Source: SMTZ1-83 sp048884925 (GTDB lineage: Archaea; Asgardarchaeota; Thorarchaeia; Thorarchaeales; Thorarchaeaceae). Taken from it: a stretch of DNA of 8,123 bases. Shown one piece after another: positions 1-6,620 of this stretch. A program made the translations under genes and the position numbers. Every line of letters starts with the position of its first letter. The first letter of the stretch is position 1. Under the pieces are notes generated by a model. It was not told where the DNA came from. It searched no databases and saw nothing but the letters and a program-made list of their open reading frames with translations. The DNA lies in the NCBI GenBank assembly GCA_048884925.1, contig JBHLQK010000144.1, positions 1 to 8,123 of the forward strand, given 5' to 3'.

Positions 1-1676
1 CACCTCATCGACCATTCATCGATGAAATAGAGATAGAGTGCAATGTATGCGGTATGAGGATGAAACGAATTCCAGATGTTGGCAATCCTTGGCTGGATGC
101 TGGTATAGTAGCAATGAGTACATTGAGATACAATTCAGACAGAGAGTATTGGAACACCTGGTTTCCAGCAGATCTAATCAGCGAGAGCTTTCCTGGGCAG
201 TTCAGGAATTGGTTTTACAGTCTACTCGCTATGAGCACTATCCTTGAGCGTAAAGCACCATTTAGAGATGTCTTTACCTATGCCACATTGACTGCCGAGG
301 ATGGAAGAGAGATGCATAAGTCATGGGGCAATATGGTGGAGTTCAACGAGGCTGCTGAGAAAATGGGCGTGGATGTAATGCGTTGGGTTTATTGTTCTCA
401 TAAGCCTGAGAAGGACCTTGCCTTCGGGTACCATGGTGCTGATGAAATACGTCGACAGTTCCTCATCCCACTCTGGAATGTCTACTCTTTCTTTGTCACA
501 TACGCTCTCATAGATGGATGGGTTCCCAGAAACGATGTCAAATTGTCACCAAGCCTATTGGACAGGTGGATACTCTCAAGGATGAACGAAGTCAACCGTG
601 AAGTATCAGACTATCTGGAATCATATGAACCAAATATGGCAACGGCAGCTGTGAACCGATTCATAGACCACCTGAGCAATTGGTATCTGAGACGAAGTCG
701 TCGGCGCTTTTGGGCAGAAGCAGGTGCAAGCGAAGAAGGCGATGCGGATAAGAATGCAGCTTATGACACGCTTTACCGCGTACTTGTTAATCTCTCTCGA
801 CTACTTGCACCATTTGTGCCATTCGTGTCTGAAGTAATGCATCAGAATCTCTCTCGAGGTATTGATTCAGAAGCGCCTGAGAGTGTTCACCATTGCGATT
901 GGCCTATGAGTGATTCTGTTGATGATGTACTTAACAATGAGATGGAATTGGTGCTTCGATTGGTGTCACTGGGTCATGCAGCAAGAAACAAGGCAAATCG
1001 CAAACTTCGTCAACCATTGTCTGAAATTGCATTTGCTGTTGGATTAGATAAGGAGCGAGATACAGTTGAGCGCTATGCCGAGTTGATTGGCAATGAATTG
1101 AATGTCAAGAGTGTTCGCTTTTTGGATGCTACTGCAGAGGTGATTAGCTATAGGCTTAAACCGCTCCCGAAGCAACTAGGTCAGAAATATGGTTCACGCT
1201 TCCCTGCAGTTAGGGATGCAATATTGAGTCTGAATCCACGTATGGTATCGACGCAGCTTCAGGCTGACGAATTTGTAGAAGTGGTTGTAAATGGCGATAA
1301 GCTAAAGATTCTGCCAGATGAAGTCGAGGTGATAGTTGAAGCCAAAGAGGGCTTCTCGACAGCCTCAGAGGGATCGTACCTCGCAGCATTGACGACAGAA
1401 CTGACACATGAGCTTGAACTGGAAGGCTTGGCACGTGAATTCGTGCGACGTGTTCAAAACGTACGCAAATCAGCTGACCTAAACGTCAATGAACGGATAG
1501 AAGTGCAATATTCCTCGAGTACGCGCTTGGCTGAAGCGGTGGAGTTTCATGAGGCATATATCGCAGAGGAAACACTGGCTACCAGTATGAAAGAAGCGAA
1601 AAAGCCCACAGGAAAATTCCAAGAAGAATACACTTTTGGTGAAGAAAAACTTGTGATAGCAATATCGCCTAGCTAG
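1..1676 (+). CDS. ileS: Isoleucyl-tRNA synthetase, C-terminal part (5' end outside window)
   Basis: Class I aminoacyl-tRNA synthetase that charges tRNA-Ile with isoleucine in the cytoplasm. The frame is open from base 3, so the gene enters from upstream; the ATG at 54 is internal. The 557 visible residues begin with HRPFIDEI and a zinc-type C-x2-C (CNVCG, bases 39-53), followed by PDVGNPWLDAG, which resembles the PDV-x-WFDSG block of IleRS. The second nucleotide-binding signature, normally KMSKS, reads MHKS (bases 312-323) within EDGREMHKSWGN, a variant seen in some IleRS. The helical anticodon-binding domain follows, with NWYLRRSRRRFW around bases 675-710. The C-terminal region carries ELEGLAREFVRRVQNVRK. 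ValRS and LeuRS are less likely because the HRPFID and RRSRRRFW blocks are typical of IleRS. The stop is TAG at 1674-1676, 9 bases from the stop of the convergent M20 gene. Confidence 0.93.
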   Translation, partial: PHRPFIDEIEIECNVCGMRMKRIPDVGNPWLDAGIVAMSTLRYNSDREYWNTWFPADLISESFPGQFRNWFYSLLAMSTILERKAPFRDVFTYATLTAEDGREMHKSWGNMVEFNEAAEKMGVDVMRWVYCSHKPEKDLAFGYHGADEIRRQFLIPLWNVYSFFVTYALIDGWVPRNDVKLSPSLLDRWILSRMNEVNREVSDYLESYEPNMATAAVNRFIDHLSNWYLRRSRRRFWAEAGASEEGDADKNAAYDTLYRVLVNLSRLLAPFVPFVSEVMHQNLSRGIDSEAPESVHHCDWPMSDSVDDVLNNEMELVLRLVSLGHAARNKANRKLRQPLSEIAFAVGLDKERDTVERYAELIGNELNVKSVRFLDATAEVISYRLKPLPKQLGQKYGSRFPAVRDAILSLNPRMVSTQLQADEFVEVVVNGDKLKILPDEVEVIVEAKEGFSTASEGSYLAALTTELTHELELEGLAREFVRRVQNVRKSADLNVNERIEVQYSSSTRLAEAVEFHEAYIAEETLATSMKEAKKPTGKFQEEYTFGEEKLVIAISPS

Positions 1677-1685
1677 ATTTAGGAA

Positions 1686-3017
1686 TCACAAACCACCAGG
1701 TTTCCTCAGGAGCACATCAATCAGGGTATGATAGAACTCGACGTTCTCCTTTATCGAAGACAGGGAAACCCACTCGTTAGGTCCATGAGTGTTGCCTCCC
1801 CGAGGACCAAAATCGAAAAGCTCACAGCCCTCACCTGCAAAAAAGCGGGAGTCAGATGCCCCATAGCCTTCTATCACCCTGTAAGGAATCTTTTCCTTCT
1901 CGAGTGCCCAGCGAGCGGCTCTTATCAGATGAGAGTTGGGATCAGTGTCAACGTATCCAACACCGGGACTCACATGTAGTGAGAACAAATCGACTCGTCC
2001 CTGCAAAGCATGATTGATAGCAGCCTCCACAACCTCACCATCGTTTGTCATGGCGCGTATATCGCAATAGAGAGTCCATAAATCGCTCTCCAATGACAGT
2101 AGATTTGGAGAGATAATTTTCCCTCTATCTGAGTGCTCTGTCGCAAAAGCAGCCTGAGAAACAGGGAGAAGTGAACGCATGAGACTAGTCAATGCCTCAT
2201 CATAGTCAGACTCTGGTTGTGAATCATCAGGATGAAGGAGGTCTACCTCTATCCATCCAGGCACAACATTTGATTTCAGGAAAGCCCCTCTCACATCCTT
2301 TACCATTGTATATGGATTCACATCTAGATACTTGGATGCAGCAAGCATCGCATGGCGGTCCACACCAGGCCTCATATAGGCAGAATGACGGGATGATGAA
2401 CCGAAAACGTCGGTTTCGAATCGAACTGTTTCGGTTCTGCCTCGCATCTTCGCTAGGGATTTCTTTGCCTTGATGATAGTTGGCAACACATTGCGGCGCC
2501 TATGGATAATCTGCTGATCAACTCCATCAGCTATGACTACATAATCAGGGAACAGGCCTTGCTTAATGAGATGCTCCTTGAGCTTGAAAGCCCCATTTCT
2601 TCCGCCTATTTCCTCATCCCCACTCGCCGCGATTATTACAGTGCAAGGAAACGCACTCTCTTTCATTCTGTCAGCCAAGAGAAGAAGAGAAACAATGTTT
2701 CCCTTGTTGTCTGACGCCCCTCGCCCAAAGGCAGTGTCGTCATCAACACGGAGCTTGAATGGATCCGAATCCCATCCCTCTCCCACAGGCACCACATCGA
2801 AGTGAGCAAGGAATAGTATTTTGAACTCCCCTTGACCATAACGGCCATAGACTGTGTGATATCCCTCGAACTCTATTATCTCTGAGATGAATCCAGCTTC
2901 TTCGAGTCGATTGCTAATGTACTGGGCACAGCCAAGATTCGCTCTCTTATCTAGTGGATCACTAATCGTCTGAAATGAAACCAAGGTCTCGAGCTCTTCA
3001 ACAATATCCCCGTTCAT
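1686..3017 (-). CDS. M20 family metallopeptidase / ArgE-DapE-like deacylase
   Basis: Predicted cytoplasmic two-zinc hydrolase of the M20 family (ArgE, DapE, aminoacylase-1, carboxypeptidase G2). It would cleave an amide or peptide bond of an N-acyl amino acid or small peptide; the substrate cannot be read from sequence. The full metal site is visible in 443 residues: H72 and D74 in AHFDVVP, bridging D103 in GRGASDNKG, catalytic E135 and metal ligand E136 in SGDEEIGG, D164 in VIADG, and H411 in GGNTHGPNEWV. H211 in SSSRHSAY fits the lid-domain His that reaches into the active site of the partner subunit. No signal peptide or membrane segment is seen. The ATG at 3017 is the first start after an in-frame TGA (3029-3027). 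There is no clear ribosome-binding site, so a near-leaderless transcript is plausible, with a TATA-like GATATTT about 30 bases upstream. The gene converges with ileS; EF-2 lies 113 bases upstream on the same strand. Confidence 0.9.
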   Translation of the reverse strand: MNGDIVEELETLVSFQTISDPLDKRANLGCAQYISNRLEEAGFISEIIEFEGYHTVYGRYGQGEFKILFLAHFDVVPVGEGWDSDPFKLRVDDDTAFGRGASDNKGNIVSLLLLADRMKESAFPCTVIIAASGDEEIGGRNGAFKLKEHLIKQGLFPDYVVIADGVDQQIIHRRRNVLPTIIKAKKSLAKMRGRTETVRFETDVFGSSSRHSAYMRPGVDRHAMLAASKYLDVNPYTMVKDVRGAFLKSNVVPGWIEVDLLHPDDSQPESDYDEALTSLMRSLLPVSQAAFATEHSDRGKIISPNLLSLESDLWTLYCDIRAMTNDGEVVEAAINHALQGRVDLFSLHVSPGVGYVDTDPNSHLIRAARWALEKEKIPYRVIEGYGASDSRFFAGEGCELFDFGPRGGNTHGPNEWVSLSSIKENVEFYHTLIDVLLRKPGGL

Positions 3018-3045
3018 TGTATTTTGTCATGCCACATAGTAGGAC

Positions 3046-3052
3046 AAATATC
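3046..3052 (-). promoter_or_regulatory. Possible TATA box of the M20 gene
   Basis: On the minus strand GATATTT lies about 30 bases before the ATG at 3017. An archaeal start site about 25 bases downstream would give an almost leaderless mRNA, which fits the lack of a ribosome-binding site. The match to the TATA consensus is weak. Confidence 0.25.
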
Positions 3053-3070
3053 CATCGAATGTGATTGATT

Positions 3071-3116
3071 CTAGAAAAGAAATGCGCGTGAGCGACGATC
3101 AGCTGACCGTCACTCA
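3071..3116 (-). terminator. Hairpin plus T-rich tract after the EF-2 gene
   Basis: Positions 3089-3116 form a near-perfect inverted repeat centred on TCAGCTGA. Read as minus-strand RNA it folds into a 12-bp stem with an AGCT loop. Its two imperfect positions are U-G and G-U wobbles in that orientation but A/C mismatches on the plus strand, so the structure fits an RNA of the EF-2 transcript. Six bases later comes the T-rich tract TTTCTTTTCTAG (3082-3071). It begins 14 bases past the EF-2 stop. A DNA operator for the M20 gene is an alternative. Confidence 0.6.
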
Positions 3117-3130
3117 TCAATAGGTTGGAA

Positions 3131-5344
3131 CTAGGTTCGCTTGTAGATCCAGCGATTCCAAGAACTGGTAGATGGCAGCTCTTCTGGCATGCCTTTCCTT
3201 GCTCGAATCTCTAGGATCTTCTCTTCCTGCATATTTCCAGGAACTGGTTCAAATCCTCGAAACTCATAGCCGAAGAAGCTTCTACCTGCAGAAGCGCTGC
3301 GAAACTCATCGGCTATGCCAATTGTTTCAGCAGTTGGAAGTGTTCCTCGGATGGTGACTGTGTCTTCCTCGGCCTCGATTGTAAGAATCTGGCCGCGGTG
3401 TCCTGTCAGAACCTTGATGACGCTGCCTTGTGTGTCAGTGGGAGTCTTTATGTCTGTATTCAGAATTGGCTCGTATAGACCTGCTGCACCTGTGAGGAAG
3501 CTCATGTTTAGACCAGAACTGGTCATTGTTGCAACCTCATTGTAGCCAGTGTGTGCAGGGTCGTTGTGCACAGTCGCATCTGTCAGAACAACTTTCACTC
3601 CCATAACTGGCTCTTTTGCTATTGGACCCTGATCAATGAATTCTCGAAATGTTGTTTCAAGATATGAATAGATTCTATCAAATCTCTGCACGCCGCTCAT
3701 CGCATCAACAAGCATGCTTGATTGATATATGTCCAGAATCTTACGTGCTTCTTTAGCATCCCATCCAGCTTCATCACGAAGAATGGCGGCGCGTTCTCGT
3801 GCATTCATGTCCTTCTTGATCCTCTGCTTCTTGATGAGTTCAATTGCCTTCTCATCCAATGGCTCCACATATAGTCTTAGACGATTGTGACCGTTTGGAG
3901 ACTTTGTATGGAACTCCTGACCCTGACCAGTGATTTTCTCACGATATACAATGATTGGCTCTGAAATGATGATTTTCACCTGCTCATTGATGCGTTTTGT
4001 TAAGATCTCAATCTGCAGAGGATCAATTCCATCAAGTCGGTACTCTCCAGACTCCTTATCGTGAGTGAACCTTGCTGTTGGATCAGCCATGATCCATTTT
4101 GAAACAACTTCACCTAGTTTCGCGATTTCTTGTGGGTCAACTGGCTTGATACTTCTGCTAACGACAGGTTCACTGACATATTCAATGGCTTCAAAGCCAT
4201 GCATCTCCGAGTCTACAGCTACGAAAGACTCTCCGGATGGACACATGAATCCAAAAACTGAGAATAAGTTCCCAGCAGGAACCTCATCCATAGGCAGGAT
4301 GTCAGTAATCTCTTGAACTCCCAGTCGTTTTACAGTGGCATTCTGCTTCATGTTGACCAAACGAATAGACTGTCCCGACTTCACTGTGCCAGAAAAGACT
4401 CTTCCGATGAGTGTGGGTCTCTTGCTCTTCGGGTCGACGAATATCTTCGTAATCATTCCTAGCAGTGGACCATTGCGATCACACTCAAGAAGTGCTTTCC
4501 CTTCTAGACTATCAAGGTCGCCCTTCCATATTCGAGGAATCTTGTATTTCTGAGCCTCCTTTGGATTCGGAAGGTGATGTACAATCATCTCGAGGAGGGC
4601 ATCATCTAGTGGGAGGTTTTCCCGGAGCCACCTCTCATCACCCTCATTATACTTCTCAAATACGACAATAGGCTGAATCTCCTTCTTCTCTAGTGTCTTC
4701 ATAGTGAAAGCCCATCCTGTCTTTGCGCTTCCAATAGCAACGCTACCTTCCTCAAACTTGACTCTCCAATCCTTTGCATATTCCTTAGGAGCCACCTTCT
4801 TGATGAGCGCATTGACCTTTGCGACAATAATGTCGATTCTCTCGTAGACCTTCTTCGGTGGGAGTTTCAGCTCGTTGATCAACCTGTCCACTTTGTTCAC
4901 AAAGAGGACCGGCTTGCATGCTTCTCCGCCCACTGCAAGACGGATGTTAGTTTCCGTCTGAGTCATCACTCCCTCAAGAGCATCAACTAGAATAACAGCA
5001 CCGTCACTAGCTCTCAATGCACGAGAAACCTCTCCAGTGAATGAAAGGTGCCCGGGGGTATCGGATAGCTGTACTAGGTACTCCTCTCCATCCACTTCGA
5101 AGTTAAGCAGGACAACTGAGGTGAAAATAGTGATACCTCTCTCCTGCTCTTCCTCGTCACTATCTGTCATAAGAGCCTGACCTGCAGCTGCGTCACTCAT
5201 TAGACCTGCACGGCGCATCAGATAGTCTGTGGTAGTAGTCTTGCCGTGATCGATGTGCGCACTGATAGAGATGATTCTCTTATGCTCGTAGTCATCTGAC
5301 ATGATTAGTCGCTTAATTGCATCTGGGTCCTTAATCTTGACCAA
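3131..5344 (-). CDS. Elongation factor 2 family GTPase, probable non-canonical archaeal paralogue (aEF-2p type)
   Basis: Translocation GTPase family member of 737 residues, the usual length for archaeal EF-2. The G domain is intact: AHIDHGKT (29-36), RGITI (69-73), DTPGH (95-99), NKVD (150-153), GSA (205-207). Domains II-V follow collinearly. Sites needed for normal translocation have changed. The domain IV tip loop reads KSPNGHN (481-487), where canonical EF-2 has KSPNKHN. The diphthamide loop keeps its histidine (H598), but the following residues are TGYNE instead of the usual RGGGQ or RGPAQ. The domain III GELHLE signature reads DPLQIE (441-446), and the usual VDF after DTPGH is LSF. The TTG at 5344 is chosen because AAGGTGA lies 6-7 bases upstream and it gives the expected 28 residues before the P-loop; the first ATG (residue 15) would shorten this conserved lead-in. 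EF-2 family membership is near certain. That a canonical EF-2 is encoded elsewhere is inferred from published Asgard and korarchaeal genomes. Confidence 0.93.
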   Translation of the reverse strand: MVKIKDPDAIKRLIMSDDYEHKRIISISAHIDHGKTTTTDYLMRRAGLMSDAAAGQALMTDSDEEEQERGITIFTSVVLLNFEVDGEEYLVQLSDTPGHLSFTGEVSRALRASDGAVILVDALEGVMTQTETNIRLAVGGEACKPVLFVNKVDRLINELKLPPKKVYERIDIIVAKVNALIKKVAPKEYAKDWRVKFEEGSVAIGSAKTGWAFTMKTLEKKEIQPIVVFEKYNEGDERWLRENLPLDDALLEMIVHHLPNPKEAQKYKIPRIWKGDLDSLEGKALLECDRNGPLLGMITKIFVDPKSKRPTLIGRVFSGTVKSGQSIRLVNMKQNATVKRLGVQEITDILPMDEVPAGNLFSVFGFMCPSGESFVAVDSEMHGFEAIEYVSEPVVSRSIKPVDPQEIAKLGEVVSKWIMADPTARFTHDKESGEYRLDGIDPLQIEILTKRINEQVKIIISEPIIVYREKITGQGQEFHTKSPNGHNRLRLYVEPLDEKAIELIKKQRIKKDMNARERAAILRDEAGWDAKEARKILDIYQSSMLVDAMSGVQRFDRIYSYLETTFREFIDQGPIAKEPVMGVKVVLTDATVHNDPAHTGYNEVATMTSSGLNMSFLTGAAGLYEPILNTDIKTPTDTQGSVIKVLTGHRGQILTIEAEEDTVTIRGTLPTAETIGIADEFRSASAGRSFFGYEFRGFEPVPGNMQEEKILEIRARKGMPEELPSTSSWNRWIYKRT

Positions 5345-5351
5345 TTGGATT

Positions 5352-5357
5352 CACCTT
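5352..5357 (-). promoter_or_regulatory. Ribosome-binding site fixing the EF-2 TTG start
   Basis: Minus-strand AAGGTG ends 7 bases before the TTG at 5344, a normal Shine-Dalgarno distance. No ATG or GTG competes nearby, so this site supports the unusual TTG start. Confidence 0.6.
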
Positions 5358-5370
5358 GTTTGCGAATTGT

Positions 5371-5434
5371 CTGACCCCAACTCCTAAATCATAGTTCTGA
5401 TAGAACTAGGTCAGGGTCACCGAAGGCCTCGGTG
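5371..5434 (-). promoter_or_regulatory. Structured leader of the EF-2 family gene
   Basis: Three inverted repeats are packed just upstream of the EF-2 start. The first is CACCGA / TCGGTG with a 5-base loop (5418-5434). The second is TAGTTCT-ATC-AGAACTA, a perfect 7-bp stem with a 3-base loop (5392-5408). The third is an outer CTGACC / GGTCAG pair (5409-5414 with 5371-5376) that encloses the second. As minus-strand RNA this gives two stem-loops ending 14 bases before the ribosome-binding site. It could be a translational control element, a terminator of the upstream methyltransferase transcript, or chance folding. No known riboswitch class was recognised. Confidence 0.4.
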
Positions 5435-5458
5435 GCTAGCGCGGAGAGCCTTACAGAT

Positions 5459-5468
5459 TCTTAAAAGA
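5459..5468 (-). promoter_or_regulatory. Possible TATA box / T-run between methyltransferase and EF-2
   Basis: Minus-strand CTTTTAAGAA sits about 20 bases past the methyltransferase stop. As a TATA-like box it would place an EF-2 start site near 5437, right at the 5' edge of the hairpin-rich leader. Its TTTT could equally end the methyltransferase transcript. Confidence 0.3.
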
Positions 5469-5484
5469 TTATCGTCATGGGACA

Positions 5485-6264
5485 CTATTTTGTGGCCACA
5501 ACGACCATGCGCTCGGAGTTTGCCTCATAAGGCATCTTCGGGAGTTTATTTTGTCCATAGAGCTCAATCTTAGAGAATCCCACCTGTTTTAGCATCTCTT
5601 TGATTTCAAGAGCAGTATACATCCTGATATCGTTTCCAGCAAGTGCATCTTCGTTCATTTCAACTATGCGACTATTTGCTACATCGATGAAGGATGCAGG
5701 ACGGCCTCTCAAAACTCCAGCCGGTGCGTCAAGAACATGTGGCTCACTAAGCAGAAAACCATCTTCTAGCTTGGTCCATGTTTTCTGAAAGCGTGGAAGG
5801 TTGTAGGGATTCATCAAATCCAGAAGAATTTTCCCTCCTTTGATAAGCGCATTAAATGACCCATCAAGAACGCTTTTGTTCTCATCGTGATTGAAGAAGC
5901 CGAAGCTGTGACTTAGGAGAACAGCAGCGTCAAATTGACTCTTAAAATCAATCTCTCTCATGTCACCTGTTGAGAAATCGATCTCAAGATTGGCCTCAGC
6001 AGATTTTACTTTCGCAACCTCAATCAGCTTTGCGGAGAGATCAAAACCGCAAACATTTATCCCGCGTTTTGCAAACAGGATGCTCTGATCTCCAGCTCCA
6101 CAGGCAATGTCAAGGAGCTTCCTACTCTTCCTTAGGCTCAGTGCATCTACACAGAAATCAACAACCATCTCATCATATTGCTGAATTCCTGGAATTGATA
6201 ATCGGTATTTGACTCTGAACACCTCAGCCCAAAAGTCGTCCCAGCCAAAATCGACACGCTGCAT
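5485..6264 (-). CDS. Class I SAM-dependent methyltransferase, substrate unknown
   Basis: Rossmann-fold methyltransferase using S-adenosylmethionine. Motif positions here are counted from the GTG at 6270, 2 residues upstream of the chosen ATG. Motif I is LDIACGAGD (53-61); the acidic residue at the end of strand 2 is D77 in GFDLS; motif III is TGDMRE (101-106); motif IV is FDAAVLLSHSFGFF (113-126); strand 5 holds GGKILLDLMNP (145-155). The C-terminal half (about 160-240) would form the substrate-binding part. Its target, small molecule or macromolecule, cannot be decided. An in-frame TGA directly precedes the GTG, so the start is GTG 6270 or ATG 6264. ATG 6264 is preferred for codon type and for GAG-containing bases upstream. 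No membrane segment is seen. A structured RNA candidate lies upstream on the same strand, and EF-2 is 140 bases downstream. Confidence 0.88.
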   Translation of the reverse strand: MQRVDFGWDDFWAEVFRVKYRLSIPGIQQYDEMVVDFCVDALSLRKSRKLLDIACGAGDQSILFAKRGINVCGFDLSAKLIEVAKVKSAEANLEIDFSTGDMREIDFKSQFDAAVLLSHSFGFFNHDENKSVLDGSFNALIKGGKILLDLMNPYNLPRFQKTWTKLEDGFLLSEPHVLDAPAGVLRGRPASFIDVANSRIVEMNEDALAGNDIRMYTALEIKEMLKQVGFSKIELYGQNKLPKMPYEANSERMVVVATK

Positions 6265-6346
6265 TATCACTCACTCAGCGAAGATTCTGGCTCTAGGCTG
6301 ATAAGAAGCTTGTCATGAGAAGGCTGGCTCTCAAAACGGACAGGCA

Positions 6347-6470
6347 AAATTAAGTGGAGAAGACCCGCTGCCTGTTGATCTCCGCCGGGAGGGACGCAGA
6401 CTGAAGCAACAGGAAACTCACAAAGCGTGAACGCGGGCCTTGCGTCTCCAACTGTGAGAAATAAGATTTC
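6347..6470 (-). ncRNA. Candidate structured RNA (three-way junction), free-standing or methyltransferase leader
   Basis: Minus-strand RNA from this segment can fold without pseudoknots. P1 is TGGAGA/TCTCCA (6445-6450 with 6355-6360). P2 is GGCCCGC/GCGGGTC (6433-6439 with 6362-6368). P3 is GTTCAC-GCTTT-GTGAGT (6432-6416). P4 is CCTGTTG/CAACAGG (6407-6413 with 6371-6377), capped by P5 CTCC-CGGC-GGAG (6391-6380). P2, P3 and P4 meet at a tight junction with 0, 2 and 2 unpaired bases. Three pairs are G-U wobbles on the minus strand but A/C mismatches on the plus strand, which favours minus transcription. A palindromic TATA box ends 19 bases before the predicted 5' end, and a TTTT (6350-6347) follows P1 by 4 bases. 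SRP, RNase P and C/D-box hallmarks were not found. Alternative pairings exist (GACGCA with TGCGTC, CTCACA with TGTGAG). Ends are approximate. Confidence 0.45.
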
Positions 6471-6472
6471 GG

Positions 6473-6488
6473 CCTATAAATCTATAGG
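6473..6488. repeat. Short inverted repeat CCTATA-AATC-TATAGG
   Basis: A perfect 6-bp inverted repeat with a 4-base spacer directly beside the palindromic TATA box, on the downstream side in the minus direction. It covers the stretch between TATA box and predicted start site, where a repressor could block initiation. No regulator is known. Confidence 0.4.
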
Positions 6489-6500
6489 TTTTATATAAAA
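6489..6500 (-). promoter_or_regulatory. Palindromic TATA box TTTTATATAAAA
   Basis: A perfect 12-base palindrome matching the archaeal TATA consensus closely. Minus-strand transcription would begin about 25 bases away, near 6468, just before the GC-rich foldable block. Upstream in that direction are A/T-rich BRE-like bases (CGA followed by TTTT). Because it is symmetric, orientation depends on flanks; the downstream RNA candidate and methyltransferase favour minus. Confidence 0.5.
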
Positions 6501-6506
6501 TCGACG

Positions 6507-6530
6507 GATTTTTCGAAAAATCGAAAAATC
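6507..6530. repeat. AT-rich palindrome and tandem octamer
   Basis: GATTTTTCGAAAAATC (6507-6522) is a perfect 16-base palindrome. It overlaps two tandem copies of TCGAAAAA (6513-6528). The related octamer AAAATCGA also occurs at 6497, 6517 and 6553. These may be B-recognition or transcription-factor sites feeding the nearby TATA boxes, or simply low-complexity promoter sequence. Confidence 0.45.
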
Positions 6531-6620
6531 ATTCTTTTAGTGTTATATAGCAAAAATCGAAGTCAAAACTCCTTTTTTGCCCGAAGAAGAAGTCTTCACC
6601 ACGGAAAGAGCGTAAAAGGG

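Larger units (their letters stand above)
6271..6620. other. 350-base non-coding region between methyltransferase and tRNA-Gln
   Basis: No plausible protein gene was found on either strand. The part nearest the methyltransferase has a simple inverted repeat, TGAGA / TCTCA (6316-6333). The middle (about 6355-6450) is GC-rich and foldable. The part nearest the tRNA (about 6473-6560) is extremely AT-rich, with TATA-like boxes, palindromes and short direct repeats. The sharp contrast between a GC-rich foldable block and AT-rich flanks is typical of a promoter followed by an RNA gene or leader. Confidence 0.6.

Noticed and set aside
54..62. ATG at 54 as the start of the IleRS-like protein
   Set aside because: The same frame is open back to base 3 and encodes the conserved HRPFIDEI and CNVCG block, so the gene continues upstream.
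1728..2848. Several open frames opposite or inside the M20 gene
   Set aside because: All overlap a gene with a complete M20 active site, and their translations show no conserved motifs.
5418..5434. CACCGA/TCGGTG hairpin as part of a tRNA or C/D-box guide RNA
   Set aside because: No T-loop, no paired acceptor, and no proper C box (RTGATGA) with D box (CTGA) at suitable spacing.
6268..6270. GTG at 6270 as the methyltransferase start
   Set aside because: It would add only two residues and immediately follows an in-frame TGA. The ATG at 6264 is the better start, though GTG cannot be excluded.
6355..6450. SRP RNA, RNase P RNA or H/ACA guide RNA identity for the GC-rich foldable block
   Set aside because: Conserved SRP tip, RNase P core and ACA-end features were looked for on both strands and not found, so no family name is given.
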